DNA from: Ferruginibacter sp. HRS2-29
GTDB taxonomy: Bacteria > Bacteroidota > Bacteroidia > Chitinophagales > Chitinophagaceae
Direction: 5' to 3'
DNA: 64,000 nt
Assembly (NCBI RefSeq): GCF_024343615.1
Contig: NZ_RJUB01000162.1
Coordinates: forward strand, 124,001 to 188,000
Notes under the pieces: model-generated
What the model saw: only the letters and a program-made list of their open reading frames with translations
Told to the model about the DNA's origin: nothing
The model's database searches: none
Position numbers and translations under genes: made by a program
Shown: positions 42,691 through 51,145 of the stretch, in pieces
Numbering within the stretch: the stretch's first letter is position 1
How the letters are laid out: each line of letters opens with the position of its first letter

Positions 42691-45297
42691 TTATTTTTTC
42701 ACTGTTATTTTATTCCGGGAGTAGAGCACTGTTGTTGCAGTATGCGCATTTTCAATACCGCTGCCATTGCCATCCTTTACAAAAACGATATTGAAAACTC
42801 TTTTCTGTACCAGACCTGCGTAAGTGCCTGCTGTATTTCCAATGGTGAGCACCTGTAACTTTTCATTCCAGTAAAAAGGTATCACACTGTATTTTCCTTT
42901 TTCATAATTATAATTGTCGCCCTCATCTTCGTATAGATCAAATGCAGCGTCAGCGCCTGTATAAATGCGGACTTCGAGGGTGTCATTTATTTTTTCACCG
43001 GTGTACTGCATTAATTTTCCCATGGGAATGATCGCACCCGCTTTGACGTATAGGGGAATTTTGTCTTGCGGTGCATCGGCCGTGATGCTTTGTCCGCCAT
43101 CATATTTTTTGCCCGTCCAGAAGTTGTACCATCCATTCGATTTTGGAAGATAAACTTCCCAGGTTGATGCCGGTGCTGTGACTGGCGCTACCAGCATGGC
43201 TTTGCCAAACATATATTCGTACGGCTGTGCAACCGCTTTCGCATCATTGCTGAAATCCATTACCAATGGCCGCATCATGGTTGAGCCATTTTTGGACACC
43301 TGCCACGCTTCCGAATAAATGTACGGCATCAGTCGATAACGCAGGTTCATCATACTGCGCATGTTATTTTCAACTTTATCGCCATATTTCCATGGTTCGG
43401 TCTCAGTCTGATACCCATGGATGCGGAAGATGGTATTAAATGCTCCCCATTGAAACCAACGGGTGAGGATATCATGGTAAAGGGTATCGGTGTATTGGCC
43501 GTTGCCGGGACGGAAAAATCCGCCGATATCTGTTGTCCAGTACGGCATACCGGTCAGGTTATAATTAAGACCGGCAACGATCTGCCTTTTATAGGCATCC
43601 CAGTTCCAGCCGATATCGCCCGACCAGTTGATGGTGCCGTAGCGCTGCTGGCCGGCGAATGCAGAGCGGGTGAGAATGGCGACCCGTTTACCCGGATCGG
43701 TTGCCCGCTGGCCATCATAGATAGCTTTGCTTACGAACAAAGGGTAGGTGAGCCGGTAAAAATCGCCCGGCCCGAAATAAGTTTGCTTTCCTTTCAGCGC
43801 GTCATTTTCCGGCTCTGTTGCATCCATCCACCAGGAATCTACACCAAGGCTGAACAGGTTTTTATTCAACGCATTCCAATGTGTTTTTTGTGTTTCGGGA
43901 TTGTAAATGTCGATCCACGGACTGTTGGGTATATACAGGTCTTTGGTTATGTAATCCTTAGCCACGTTGGATTTTTTATCTAAATTTTCCCACACAGAAA
44001 TCGAAAAACGTGCATGCAGGCCATGCAACGTTTTAATGAACCCTGCGGGGTCGGGATAATGCGTGGTATCAAATTGGGGAACGCCCCAGCCGTGTTTTCC
44101 CCAATATTGCCAGTCCTGTACGATCACATCCAGCGGCAGCTTTCTCTCCCTGAATTTCTGCACCGTAGAAACCAGGTGTTCGCCGGAAGTGTAGCGTTCG
44201 CGGCATTGCCAGAAACCATAAGCCCATAGTGGCAGCATGGGTACGCTGCCCGAAAGGTGCCGATATCCGGCGATTATTTCATCTGCATTTTTACCAAAAA
44301 ACACTACATAATCCAGGGACTTTGCATTGATGGAACGAAAGGTGGTTTCATTCGCTGAAATTTTCCAGCTAAGATGGGGTGTGTTGGCTGATTTGCAAAC
44401 AACCTGTACGCTGTGTTCTCCTTTTTTTAGATTTACCAAAGCACTTGCTGCGGGCGGCAACCATAGGTTACTCTGGTCGATACAAGGCGTGCCGTCAATA
44501 ATAAGCAGGTGGCGGCTTTCCATGTTACCGAGGTCGAGCATCATGGAATATTCACCGTCTTTTTCAACAGAAAATTTTCCGGTGTATAAGGATTCACGTT
44601 GCGAAACTTTTTTGGTGCCTTCTGTGGTGCTCACTTCCACCGCTGTTTTTGCACCGGAAACCGAATCTTTTTTTACAAGTGTAATACTATTATCGGCCGG
44701 GTTGAATTCAGTTAATCCATACTGGTGCCACAAAATACCATAACCTTTGCTTGAATACAAAAACGGGATGGCGATCTGGGTATTCACCTGCGTTAACTTC
44801 CGGGTCACGTTACGAAGATTGTAATGCCCATCCTGAAATTGTCCCAATCCGAATAATGATTCATCTCCGGGAGAATCAAAAGTTTGTTCTGCGATATAAC
44901 ATGACTGGCCGTCTAACGTATTTGCAGTCAACTTTCTGCTGGCGCCTTTTTCACTTAAAAATATTTTGCCTGTTTTATCACTATACTCAATAACGCCTGT
45001 TTGTTTATTGTACAGCACGGTTATGGCCGTGGTGCTGAGTTTCAGCAATTCGGCTTTTTCGGAAAAGGTAAAGTTAGGAACCGGTTGTTTGTTGATCAAT
45101 ACGAATTCTCTTTCCTCTTCAGGCAACTCTTTTTGCCATTGTATCCTGACGGTTTTATCCGTAAGCGGAATGATGTTTAACACACCTTCTGAAAGTTGTA
45201 TGCTGAGTTTGTCTTTTTGCAGCGTGTGTTTTTGATACACCTGGGCAAAAAGTACGAGAGGACAAAACCCGGTGATCACTAAAATAAATTTTTTCAT
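42691..45297 (-). CDS. GH31 alpha-xylosidase-like enzyme with PA14 domain
   Basis: 868 residues; signal peptide ending VLFAQ. An N-terminal GH31 sandwich (about 25-230) is followed by an inserted PA14 domain (about 230-320, SLYTGKFSVEKDGEYSMMLDL). The catalytic barrel has PLWAYGFWQCRERY, the nucleophile Asp492 in SWWMDATEPE and the acid/base Asp in NWSGDIGWNWDAY. The PA14 insertion and FWQCRERY are typical of GH31 alpha-xylosidases such as the Cellvibrio and Bacteroides enzymes. In this setting it may remove alpha-xylosyl units from side chains of complex arabinoxylan or from xyloglucan (inference). It flanks GH97 with a second GH31 on the other side. Confidence 0.93.
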   Translation of the reverse strand: MKKFILVITGFCPLVLFAQVYQKHTLQKDKLSIQLSEGVLNIIPLTDKTVRIQWQKELPEEEREFVLINKQPVPNFTFSEKAELLKLSTTAITVLYNKQTGVIEYSDKTGKIFLSEKGASRKLTANTLDGQSCYIAEQTFDSPGDESLFGLGQFQDGHYNLRNVTRKLTQVNTQIAIPFLYSSKGYGILWHQYGLTEFNPADNSITLVKKDSVSGAKTAVEVSTTEGTKKVSQRESLYTGKFSVEKDGEYSMMLDLGNMESRHLLIIDGTPCIDQSNLWLPPAASALVNLKKGEHSVQVVCKSANTPHLSWKISANETTFRSINAKSLDYVVFFGKNADEIIAGYRHLSGSVPMLPLWAYGFWQCRERYTSGEHLVSTVQKFRERKLPLDVIVQDWQYWGKHGWGVPQFDTTHYPDPAGFIKTLHGLHARFSISVWENLDKKSNVAKDYITKDLYIPNSPWIDIYNPETQKTHWNALNKNLFSLGVDSWWMDATEPENDALKGKQTYFGPGDFYRLTYPLFVSKAIYDGQRATDPGKRVAILTRSAFAGQQRYGTINWSGDIGWNWDAYKRQIVAGLNYNLTGMPYWTTDIGGFFRPGNGQYTDTLYHDILTRWFQWGAFNTIFRIHGYQTETEPWKYGDKVENNMRSMMNLRYRLMPYIYSEAWQVSKNGSTMMRPLVMDFSNDAKAVAQPYEYMFGKAMLVAPVTAPASTWEVYLPKSNGWYNFWTGKKYDGGQSITADAPQDKIPLYVKAGAIIPMGKLMQYTGEKINDTLEVRIYTGADAAFDLYEDEGDNYNYEKGKYSVIPFYWNEKLQVLTIGNTAGTYAGLVQKRVFNIVFVKDGNGSGIENAHTATTVLYSRNKITVKK

Positions 45298-45313
45298 TTT
45301 TTATAAAGTAAAA

Positions 45314-47248
45314 CTATTGTAATGGTATTAATGATGCTGCAAATCCGCCACGACGAAGCAGTTTAATATTTAAGGAAGTGTTTTTATCAACTACTGAATA
45401 TTGTACGAGAAAGTCCTTATCGTGTTTACCGTCGGATATTAACGTGAGTTTGTATTTTATTCCTTCCTGCAAAAAATCAAACTTTAAAGATCTTGTTTTT
45501 TCCTTTCGTTGGGTGGCGGTAATGCCGGCTACATACCACGCAGTTTCCTTGCGCCGTGCAATAGTAACTTCTTCGCCAACAATGCCATCCAGCAGTTTGG
45601 TATCATCCCAGGCATTGGGAACATTTTTTAAAAATGTCTTTATTGCATCCGGCAGTTCATGATACCCTTCGGGGCGGTCAGCAAAATGTTGCAATCCTGA
45701 TTCAAACAACACACTCAGTGCCAGCTCATGACCATAGGATGTTGTATGCGGAAACTGCGAGTTGGTAAATGTTACCGGCGTGTAATCCATGGCTCCCACT
45801 ACATTGCGGGTGAATGGAAGTGTGGCATTATGCTCAGGTGCTGTGACGGTAAATTCGGGGCCATTGTTGTACCATTCAGCTCCCCGTACCGCCTCATAGG
45901 TCATCAGGTTGGGATAGGTTCTTGCCCATCCTCTTGGCACCATACAACCGTGAAAGTAAACCATCATTTCAAATTGTGCCGCGTCCTGCAGGATGTCGAG
46001 ATAATATTTTATCATGTCCTGTTTCTCACTTTCAAAGAAATCGATCTTCACACCGGCGAACCCCATCTTTTTTAATTTGGTAAATTCCTCCACCCGGTTT
46101 TCATGTGTCAGCATCCTGTCTTTTGGAGTGGCAGAAACCCAGGTATGGTTGCCGCCTGAGTTGTACCATATCAATGGTTTTACCCCTTTTGATAATATGT
46201 ATTTCGCAGCATCTTCAACATTGCCACCGTTTGTCATGCTATCCCATTCCCAGTCAAGCAGTGTATAAGTCCAGTTCATTTCTGCCGCCAGGTCTGCAAA
46301 TGCTGTTACCGTTCTGTAATCCTTTGTGCCATGATTGTCTGACCAATAATTCCATGACACCACGCCGGGTTTTATCCAGCTGGTGTTTTTTATTACAGAT
46401 GGAGTGGCTACATCATCCACCAGCGTTGAAGCAACAATATCCGAAAGGCTGCCCATGATAATCACACGCCACGGCGATTTCCAGGGAAGCGTGATCATTG
46501 GCATCGATTCACCGGTGCCTCTTCCGTCTTTTGGATTGGGGAAACTAAGCTTGTAGCCTGTGCTGTCGGTTAAGTTGCTGAGCTTTGTACCGCAGTAGGA
46601 ACTGTTTAGATCAGATTCGTGCAGCAAAAAATAGCACGAACTGTCTTTTAACTTAAATAAAGCCGGGTAACACCATTCCTGCATTTGTATTTTATCCCCG
46701 CTCATGGCTGTGTAAAGCCCTTCATTGGCGGGGTTCCATTTTTCCATCCATCTTGTTGTTTCTTTAGGAATGGAATAGGAGGTCAATTCATCTTTTATCC
46801 TGAAGGAGCCTTCCTTTTCAGGAAATTCATAACGGAAAGTGACCCCGTCATTATATGCCCTGATGATGATATTCAACTTTGCTTTAGAAGGATTCTCAAA
46901 CGAAACAATTACTTCATTGGCCGAATTACTACGCGACGATTTTTTTCCATGAATTGCCGAATACAGTTCATTAATTAAAACCGGCCTGGACACTTTCAGA
47001 CATTTAAGTTGCGTGGAAAAATCCTGGTCGCTTCTTGACAGCCCCAAAGCAATCCGTGGAATTGCTTGTGAAAATATTCCATTGGTGCTGTAAGAAGCTG
47101 TTAAATACCATTCGCCGGACTCCATATTTTGCTCATTGAATAATGTGATCATTATCTTTTGATTGGGCGACAATACTGTTGGTTTCTGCGACCTGGCAGA
47201 AACTATACAGCATACAGCGGCAAGAAATAATACAATCTTTAATCTCAT
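45314..47248 (-). CDS. GH97 glycosidase, retaining type, second copy
   Basis: 644 residues; signal peptide ending SARSQ. It has the same layout as the GH97 at 34658. Asp403 in AGVKIDFFESEKQ is the retaining nucleophile and Glu452 in LMTYEAVRGAEW the acid/base. WYNSGGNHTW and FHGCMVPRGWARTYPNL are further family segments. The two copies are clearly divergent in sequence, so they probably differ in specificity, for example alpha-D- versus alpha-L-galactose or beta-L-arabinopyranose. It lies between two GH31 genes, with gaps of 16 and 22 bp. Confidence 0.93.
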   Translation of the reverse strand: MRLKIVLFLAAVCCIVSARSQKPTVLSPNQKIMITLFNEQNMESGEWYLTASYSTNGIFSQAIPRIALGLSRSDQDFSTQLKCLKVSRPVLINELYSAIHGKKSSRSNSANEVIVSFENPSKAKLNIIIRAYNDGVTFRYEFPEKEGSFRIKDELTSYSIPKETTRWMEKWNPANEGLYTAMSGDKIQMQEWCYPALFKLKDSSCYFLLHESDLNSSYCGTKLSNLTDSTGYKLSFPNPKDGRGTGESMPMITLPWKSPWRVIIMGSLSDIVASTLVDDVATPSVIKNTSWIKPGVVSWNYWSDNHGTKDYRTVTAFADLAAEMNWTYTLLDWEWDSMTNGGNVEDAAKYILSKGVKPLIWYNSGGNHTWVSATPKDRMLTHENRVEEFTKLKKMGFAGVKIDFFESEKQDMIKYYLDILQDAAQFEMMVYFHGCMVPRGWARTYPNLMTYEAVRGAEWYNNGPEFTVTAPEHNATLPFTRNVVGAMDYTPVTFTNSQFPHTTSYGHELALSVLFESGLQHFADRPEGYHELPDAIKTFLKNVPNAWDDTKLLDGIVGEEVTIARRKETAWYVAGITATQRKEKTRSLKFDFLQEGIKYKLTLISDGKHDKDFLVQYSVVDKNTSLNIKLLRRGGFAASLIPLQ

Positions 47249-47270
47249 CCCTTTATTTTATTGCGGGTAT

Positions 47271-49679
47271 TTAAAATTTAAGCATCACTTTTTTTCCGGT
47301 ATAAGTGATCGATTTGTCTGACGGGGTAAATGAATTTTCGCTTCCAGCTTTATTATTGCTTACTATGACGATATTAAATTTCCTGCTTTGCAGCATTCCG
47401 GGGAACATGCCTTTTCTATCTTCAATAGTTAATAATTTCTTTTTATCATTCCAGTCAAAACTGATGGTAGAATACATTCCTTTTTCGTAATTGTAATTGT
47501 CATTTTCATCTTCATACAAAACAAATTTTCCGTCGGCGCCGGGATAGATGCGCATGTCCAGGCTCTCCCATTTTTTTTCTGTTGCGAACTGAACCTGTGG
47601 ACCGATGGGTAAAATGCTGCCGGCTTTTATATAGAGCGGAATAATGTCGAGTGGTGTTTCTTTCATTACTTTTTTACCACCTGCAAATTTTTCCCCGGTC
47701 CAGAAGTCATACCAGACGGCACCGGCTGGTAAATAAGTTTCCTTCGTTTTTACGCTGCTGAAATCTTCCGCCATGCTGGTGTCTCTGCCATTGGCCACAG
47801 GTTTTACATACATTGCATTGGTGACCGGACTGACCATAACAGATTTTCCAAACATAAACTGGTCGTTTATATCCAGGGCATTTTTATCATGTGCAAAATC
47901 CATCACCAGCGCCCGCATCATACTGGAATTATTGGCGGTCACATCCCACGAAGCGGAATAGATGTAAGGCAATAAACTATACCGGAGCCGGATGTATTTT
48001 TCAATGGCATCATAAGACCTGTCTCCCTTTTTACCGAACTGATAAATTTCCCTTGGTGCATCGGCTCCATGCGAGCGCATCATAGGGCAGAAGGTGCCGA
48101 ACTCGAGCCATCTCACATAGAGTTCACGGTATTCCGGGTCGTCGAGTTTTTTGCGAAAATTGTTGAGGAAAAAACCACCGATATCACTGTTCCAGTAGGG
48201 GATGCCGGTGAGCGAAAAATTGAGCCCTGCTGATACCTGGTTGCGCAAGGTATTCCAGGAAGCGGTCACATCACCCGACCATGTATTGGCGCCGTATCGC
48301 TGTTGGCCGGCAAATGCGGAACGTGTAAGGATGAACACCCGTTTGCTTGAATCAACAGCCCGTTGATGTGTATACACACCACCCACCGTCATTAAAGGAA
48401 ATGCGTTGCGTACTTTCCGAAAGGAACCCAGGTACGTTTTGTTATCCATGTCGGAAGGTTTGAAATCGAGGTGATCCGGTTCCGATGAATCCATCCACCA
48501 GCCATCGATTCCCAACCCGTGCATTTTGCTCAGGTATTTCCAGTAAACATCTCGGGCCACGGGGTTGAAGGGATCGTACACCCGTACACCGGAAGGGTAA
48601 TCGCGTTTTGGTGGCCATAATGTAGAACCGGATTGCGGCCAGGTGTTGAAATTCATCAGGGCTTTTATGCTGTCCAGCTCCCGGTATTGTTTTGTTTGCG
48701 GCCCGAAGGAATTCCAGATGGATATAGTCACATGGGCATTCAGATCATGAATATCGTTGACCATTTTTTTTGAATCCGGAAATTCTTCATTTAAAAAATC
48801 CATGGCGTTCCATAAATAATTACTGCCCCAGTATTGCCAGTCCTGTATGATGCCATCGAGCGGAACCTGCAACTGCCGGTATTTTTTTACCACGCCCACC
48901 AATTCATCCTGGCTTTTGTACCGTTCTTTGCTCTGAAAAAAACCGTAGGTCCATAAGGGGAACATCGGTGCTTTGCCGGTAAGGTTTCTCATGCAGCTGA
49001 TCACGCCATCTGCATTGCTGCCTGTCATAAAATAATAGTCGATGCAGTCGCCTACCTCGGATCTGAAAGAAGTGCCCTGTGCATTATCGGTAAAAACGGT
49101 AGGGGAGTAGTTGTCCCAAAATAACCCATAACCTTTTGCGGATAAAAAAAACGGAACATAATCGTCGGTGTTTCCCTGCACCATGTTGAGGGTGAGGTTT
49201 CGTTGTATCATTTTGCCGCGTTGCTGTTGCCCCAAGCCATAAATGGCTTCGTCTTTATCCAGCACATACGCCTGTTCCACGGTAAATGTATTGCTGCCTG
49301 CATCGTTAAATGGTTTGAAGGATGCACTATTTTCTTTTTCGTTTAAAATGACTGTTCCCGCTTTATTGTAAAAACTGATGACACCGGATACAAGATTACA
49401 CTTTACCACCATATCCTCACTTTTTACAGTAAGTATATTGTTAAGTTGTGTGGAAACTAATTTTATCTTTTGCGCTGTGGCAATCACCGAAAGGCTTTTT
49501 TGGGTGAAAGAACTGTCCGACGGTGATTTGATTATCCTTACAGTTGATGGATTGAAAAATGCTATTTCAATGGCTATATTATCAACGGTTACTTTTGCAC
49601 CTTCATTTGTTTTTTGCCATGATTGTGCCTGCGTATTGATGGCTATAAGAAGGAACAATAAAATAAGATGTAGACGCAT
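47271..49679 (-). CDS. GH31 alpha-glycosidase, second copy, without PA14
   Basis: 802 residues; signal peptide ending NTQAQ. The N-terminal sandwich has AIYGLGQQQRGKM and the barrel has PLWTYGFFQSKERY, IIQDWQYWGSNYLW, the nucleophile Asp397 in DGWWMDSSEPDH and the acid/base Asp in NTWSGDVTASWN. Unlike the GH31 at 42691 it lacks a PA14 insertion, and it has a long loop with WPQSGSTLWPPKRDYPSG near 350. Members include alpha-xylosidases and alpha-glucosidases. The substrate may be another alpha-linked side-chain sugar (inference). Confidence 0.93.
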   Translation of the reverse strand: MRLHLILLFLLIAINTQAQSWQKTNEGAKVTVDNIAIEIAFFNPSTVRIIKSPSDSSFTQKSLSVIATAQKIKLVSTQLNNILTVKSEDMVVKCNLVSGVISFYNKAGTVILNEKENSASFKPFNDAGSNTFTVEQAYVLDKDEAIYGLGQQQRGKMIQRNLTLNMVQGNTDDYVPFFLSAKGYGLFWDNYSPTVFTDNAQGTSFRSEVGDCIDYYFMTGSNADGVISCMRNLTGKAPMFPLWTYGFFQSKERYKSQDELVGVVKKYRQLQVPLDGIIQDWQYWGSNYLWNAMDFLNEEFPDSKKMVNDIHDLNAHVTISIWNSFGPQTKQYRELDSIKALMNFNTWPQSGSTLWPPKRDYPSGVRVYDPFNPVARDVYWKYLSKMHGLGIDGWWMDSSEPDHLDFKPSDMDNKTYLGSFRKVRNAFPLMTVGGVYTHQRAVDSSKRVFILTRSAFAGQQRYGANTWSGDVTASWNTLRNQVSAGLNFSLTGIPYWNSDIGGFFLNNFRKKLDDPEYRELYVRWLEFGTFCPMMRSHGADAPREIYQFGKKGDRSYDAIEKYIRLRYSLLPYIYSASWDVTANNSSMMRALVMDFAHDKNALDINDQFMFGKSVMVSPVTNAMYVKPVANGRDTSMAEDFSSVKTKETYLPAGAVWYDFWTGEKFAGGKKVMKETPLDIIPLYIKAGSILPIGPQVQFATEKKWESLDMRIYPGADGKFVLYEDENDNYNYEKGMYSTISFDWNDKKKLLTIEDRKGMFPGMLQSRKFNIVIVSNNKAGSENSFTPSDKSITYTGKKVMLKF

Positions 49680-49720
49680 TATGTTGTAGTTGAGTGATCA
49701 AAAATTTTATTAATAAATGT

Positions 49721-51094
49721 TTACTTGTTGAATTGCCACCAATCAAAATAAAAGAGGTCTTTGTTTCCTTTAAAAACGAAGTACACATCATGAATGCCTT
49801 TGATGGCGGTTACTCTGGCGGATACTGTCTTCCAGATATCGCCTTCTCCCGATGCGTTAACCACGATGGTGGCTATCACCGGCCCGTCAACTTTATCTTT
49901 GCGAACCTCGATCTTTCCGCCGTAAATGGCGGCCACACTGGCCTGTACCGATGTTGCCCCGGTAGAAAAATCAATGCCCTTTACTTTGATATAGTCGCCG
50001 TTGTTGATCGAGCTTACCACTATTCTGTCGGCAATTTTTTTACCCCTGTTGTAAGGCTGGTCCCTTTCCCATTCTGTTTGCTGCATCGTTTTCATGCCTT
50101 CACTATTGGCAATGGTTTCGGCTTCCACTTTTTTGTAAGGATCGAGTGTTCCCACCTGCGGTACGCCTGCGGTTGACCAGAATGGTAATTTTTGAATGGT
50201 GCCATCGGCATTGTAAATTAATTTCTCGATACAGACCGAACGCCTTTCGCTGTGTTTAGAGAAGGTGCGTTTCATGATCTCGTAATTAAAACCAAACACA
50301 TAGGGTTGTCCTTTAAAATCGATGATGCCAGGATGATTACCACTTGATCTCTTGTCGCCATCCATGATCATGCCCTTGTATACCCATGGCCCTTTCGGCG
50401 AATCGCTCATGGCATAACCGATACCTTCAGGGCAACAGGTGGATGCATACGCCATGTAATAATGCCCATTGCGCTTGTAAGCCCAGGGGCCTTCCTGGTA
50501 GTGGTATGGATCCGGTTTGCCTTTTATTTTTGCCATCGAACTATCCTTCACCACTTCACCGGAATAAGATATCATGTCTTCATTGAGCTTTACATAATAG
50601 AGGTTAGGATTGCCCCAATAGAGATAAGCTTGCCCGTCATCGTCAATCATCACGGTAGGGTCGATATCGTCGCTACTGTTTTTTATCAATGGCTTGCCGA
50701 TCGGATCTTTAAAGGGGCCGTAAGGGCTGTCGCCCACCAGTACGCCGATGCCCAGGCCATTCGGCACAGGGCAATACAGGTAAAACTTTCCGTTGCGTTC
50801 GATACATTGTGGCGCCCATGCGCCGTTGTCCGTATTTACCCATTTAAAATTTTGCAGCGATGCCACCGTTCCGTGATCCGTCCAGTTGACCATATCGGTG
50901 GAAGTGTATAGCAACCAGTCTTTCATTTTAAACCCGAAGGCATCGTCTTCATCATGGCTGGTATAAAGGAACACTGTATCATGATATACCATCGGCGCCG
51001 GATCGGCGGTGAATTTTGTCTGTATGATGGGGTTTTGTGCGGTACACCAAAAGAAGTCCATCATCACTGCCATTATTGATATCAGTTTTTTCAA
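49721..51094 (-). CDS. GH43-CBM6 arabinoxylan arabinofuranosidase-like enzyme with TTG start
   Basis: 457 residues. The GH43 propeller has Asp in FTADPAPMVYHD, Asp in DIDPTVMIDDDGQAYLYWGNP and Glu in YQEGPWAYKRNGHYYMAY. From about 325 a CBM6 follows (KVEAETIANSEGM, ending VYFVFKGNKDLFYFDWWQF). The first codon is TTG: no ATG lies between it and the upstream in-frame stop, and the first internal ATG would remove half of the signal peptide. Alignment with the paralog at 53222 (MRKKILTAIATMGYF against MKKLISIMAVMMDFF) supports TTG. GH43-CBM6 enzymes often remove arabinose from arabinoxylan. The paralogs are separated by a GH27 gene. Confidence 0.92.
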   Translation of the reverse strand: MKKLISIMAVMMDFFWCTAQNPIIQTKFTADPAPMVYHDTVFLYTSHDEDDAFGFKMKDWLLYTSTDMVNWTDHGTVASLQNFKWVNTDNGAWAPQCIERNGKFYLYCPVPNGLGIGVLVGDSPYGPFKDPIGKPLIKNSSDDIDPTVMIDDDGQAYLYWGNPNLYYVKLNEDMISYSGEVVKDSSMAKIKGKPDPYHYQEGPWAYKRNGHYYMAYASTCCPEGIGYAMSDSPKGPWVYKGMIMDGDKRSSGNHPGIIDFKGQPYVFGFNYEIMKRTFSKHSERRSVCIEKLIYNADGTIQKLPFWSTAGVPQVGTLDPYKKVEAETIANSEGMKTMQQTEWERDQPYNRGKKIADRIVVSSINNGDYIKVKGIDFSTGATSVQASVAAIYGGKIEVRKDKVDGPVIATIVVNASGEGDIWKTVSARVTAIKGIHDVYFVFKGNKDLFYFDWWQFNK

Positions 51095-51145
51095 ATGATC
51101 TGCGTTTTAATTTTTTATAAATCGATCCTGTTGTTTCAATTCTTT

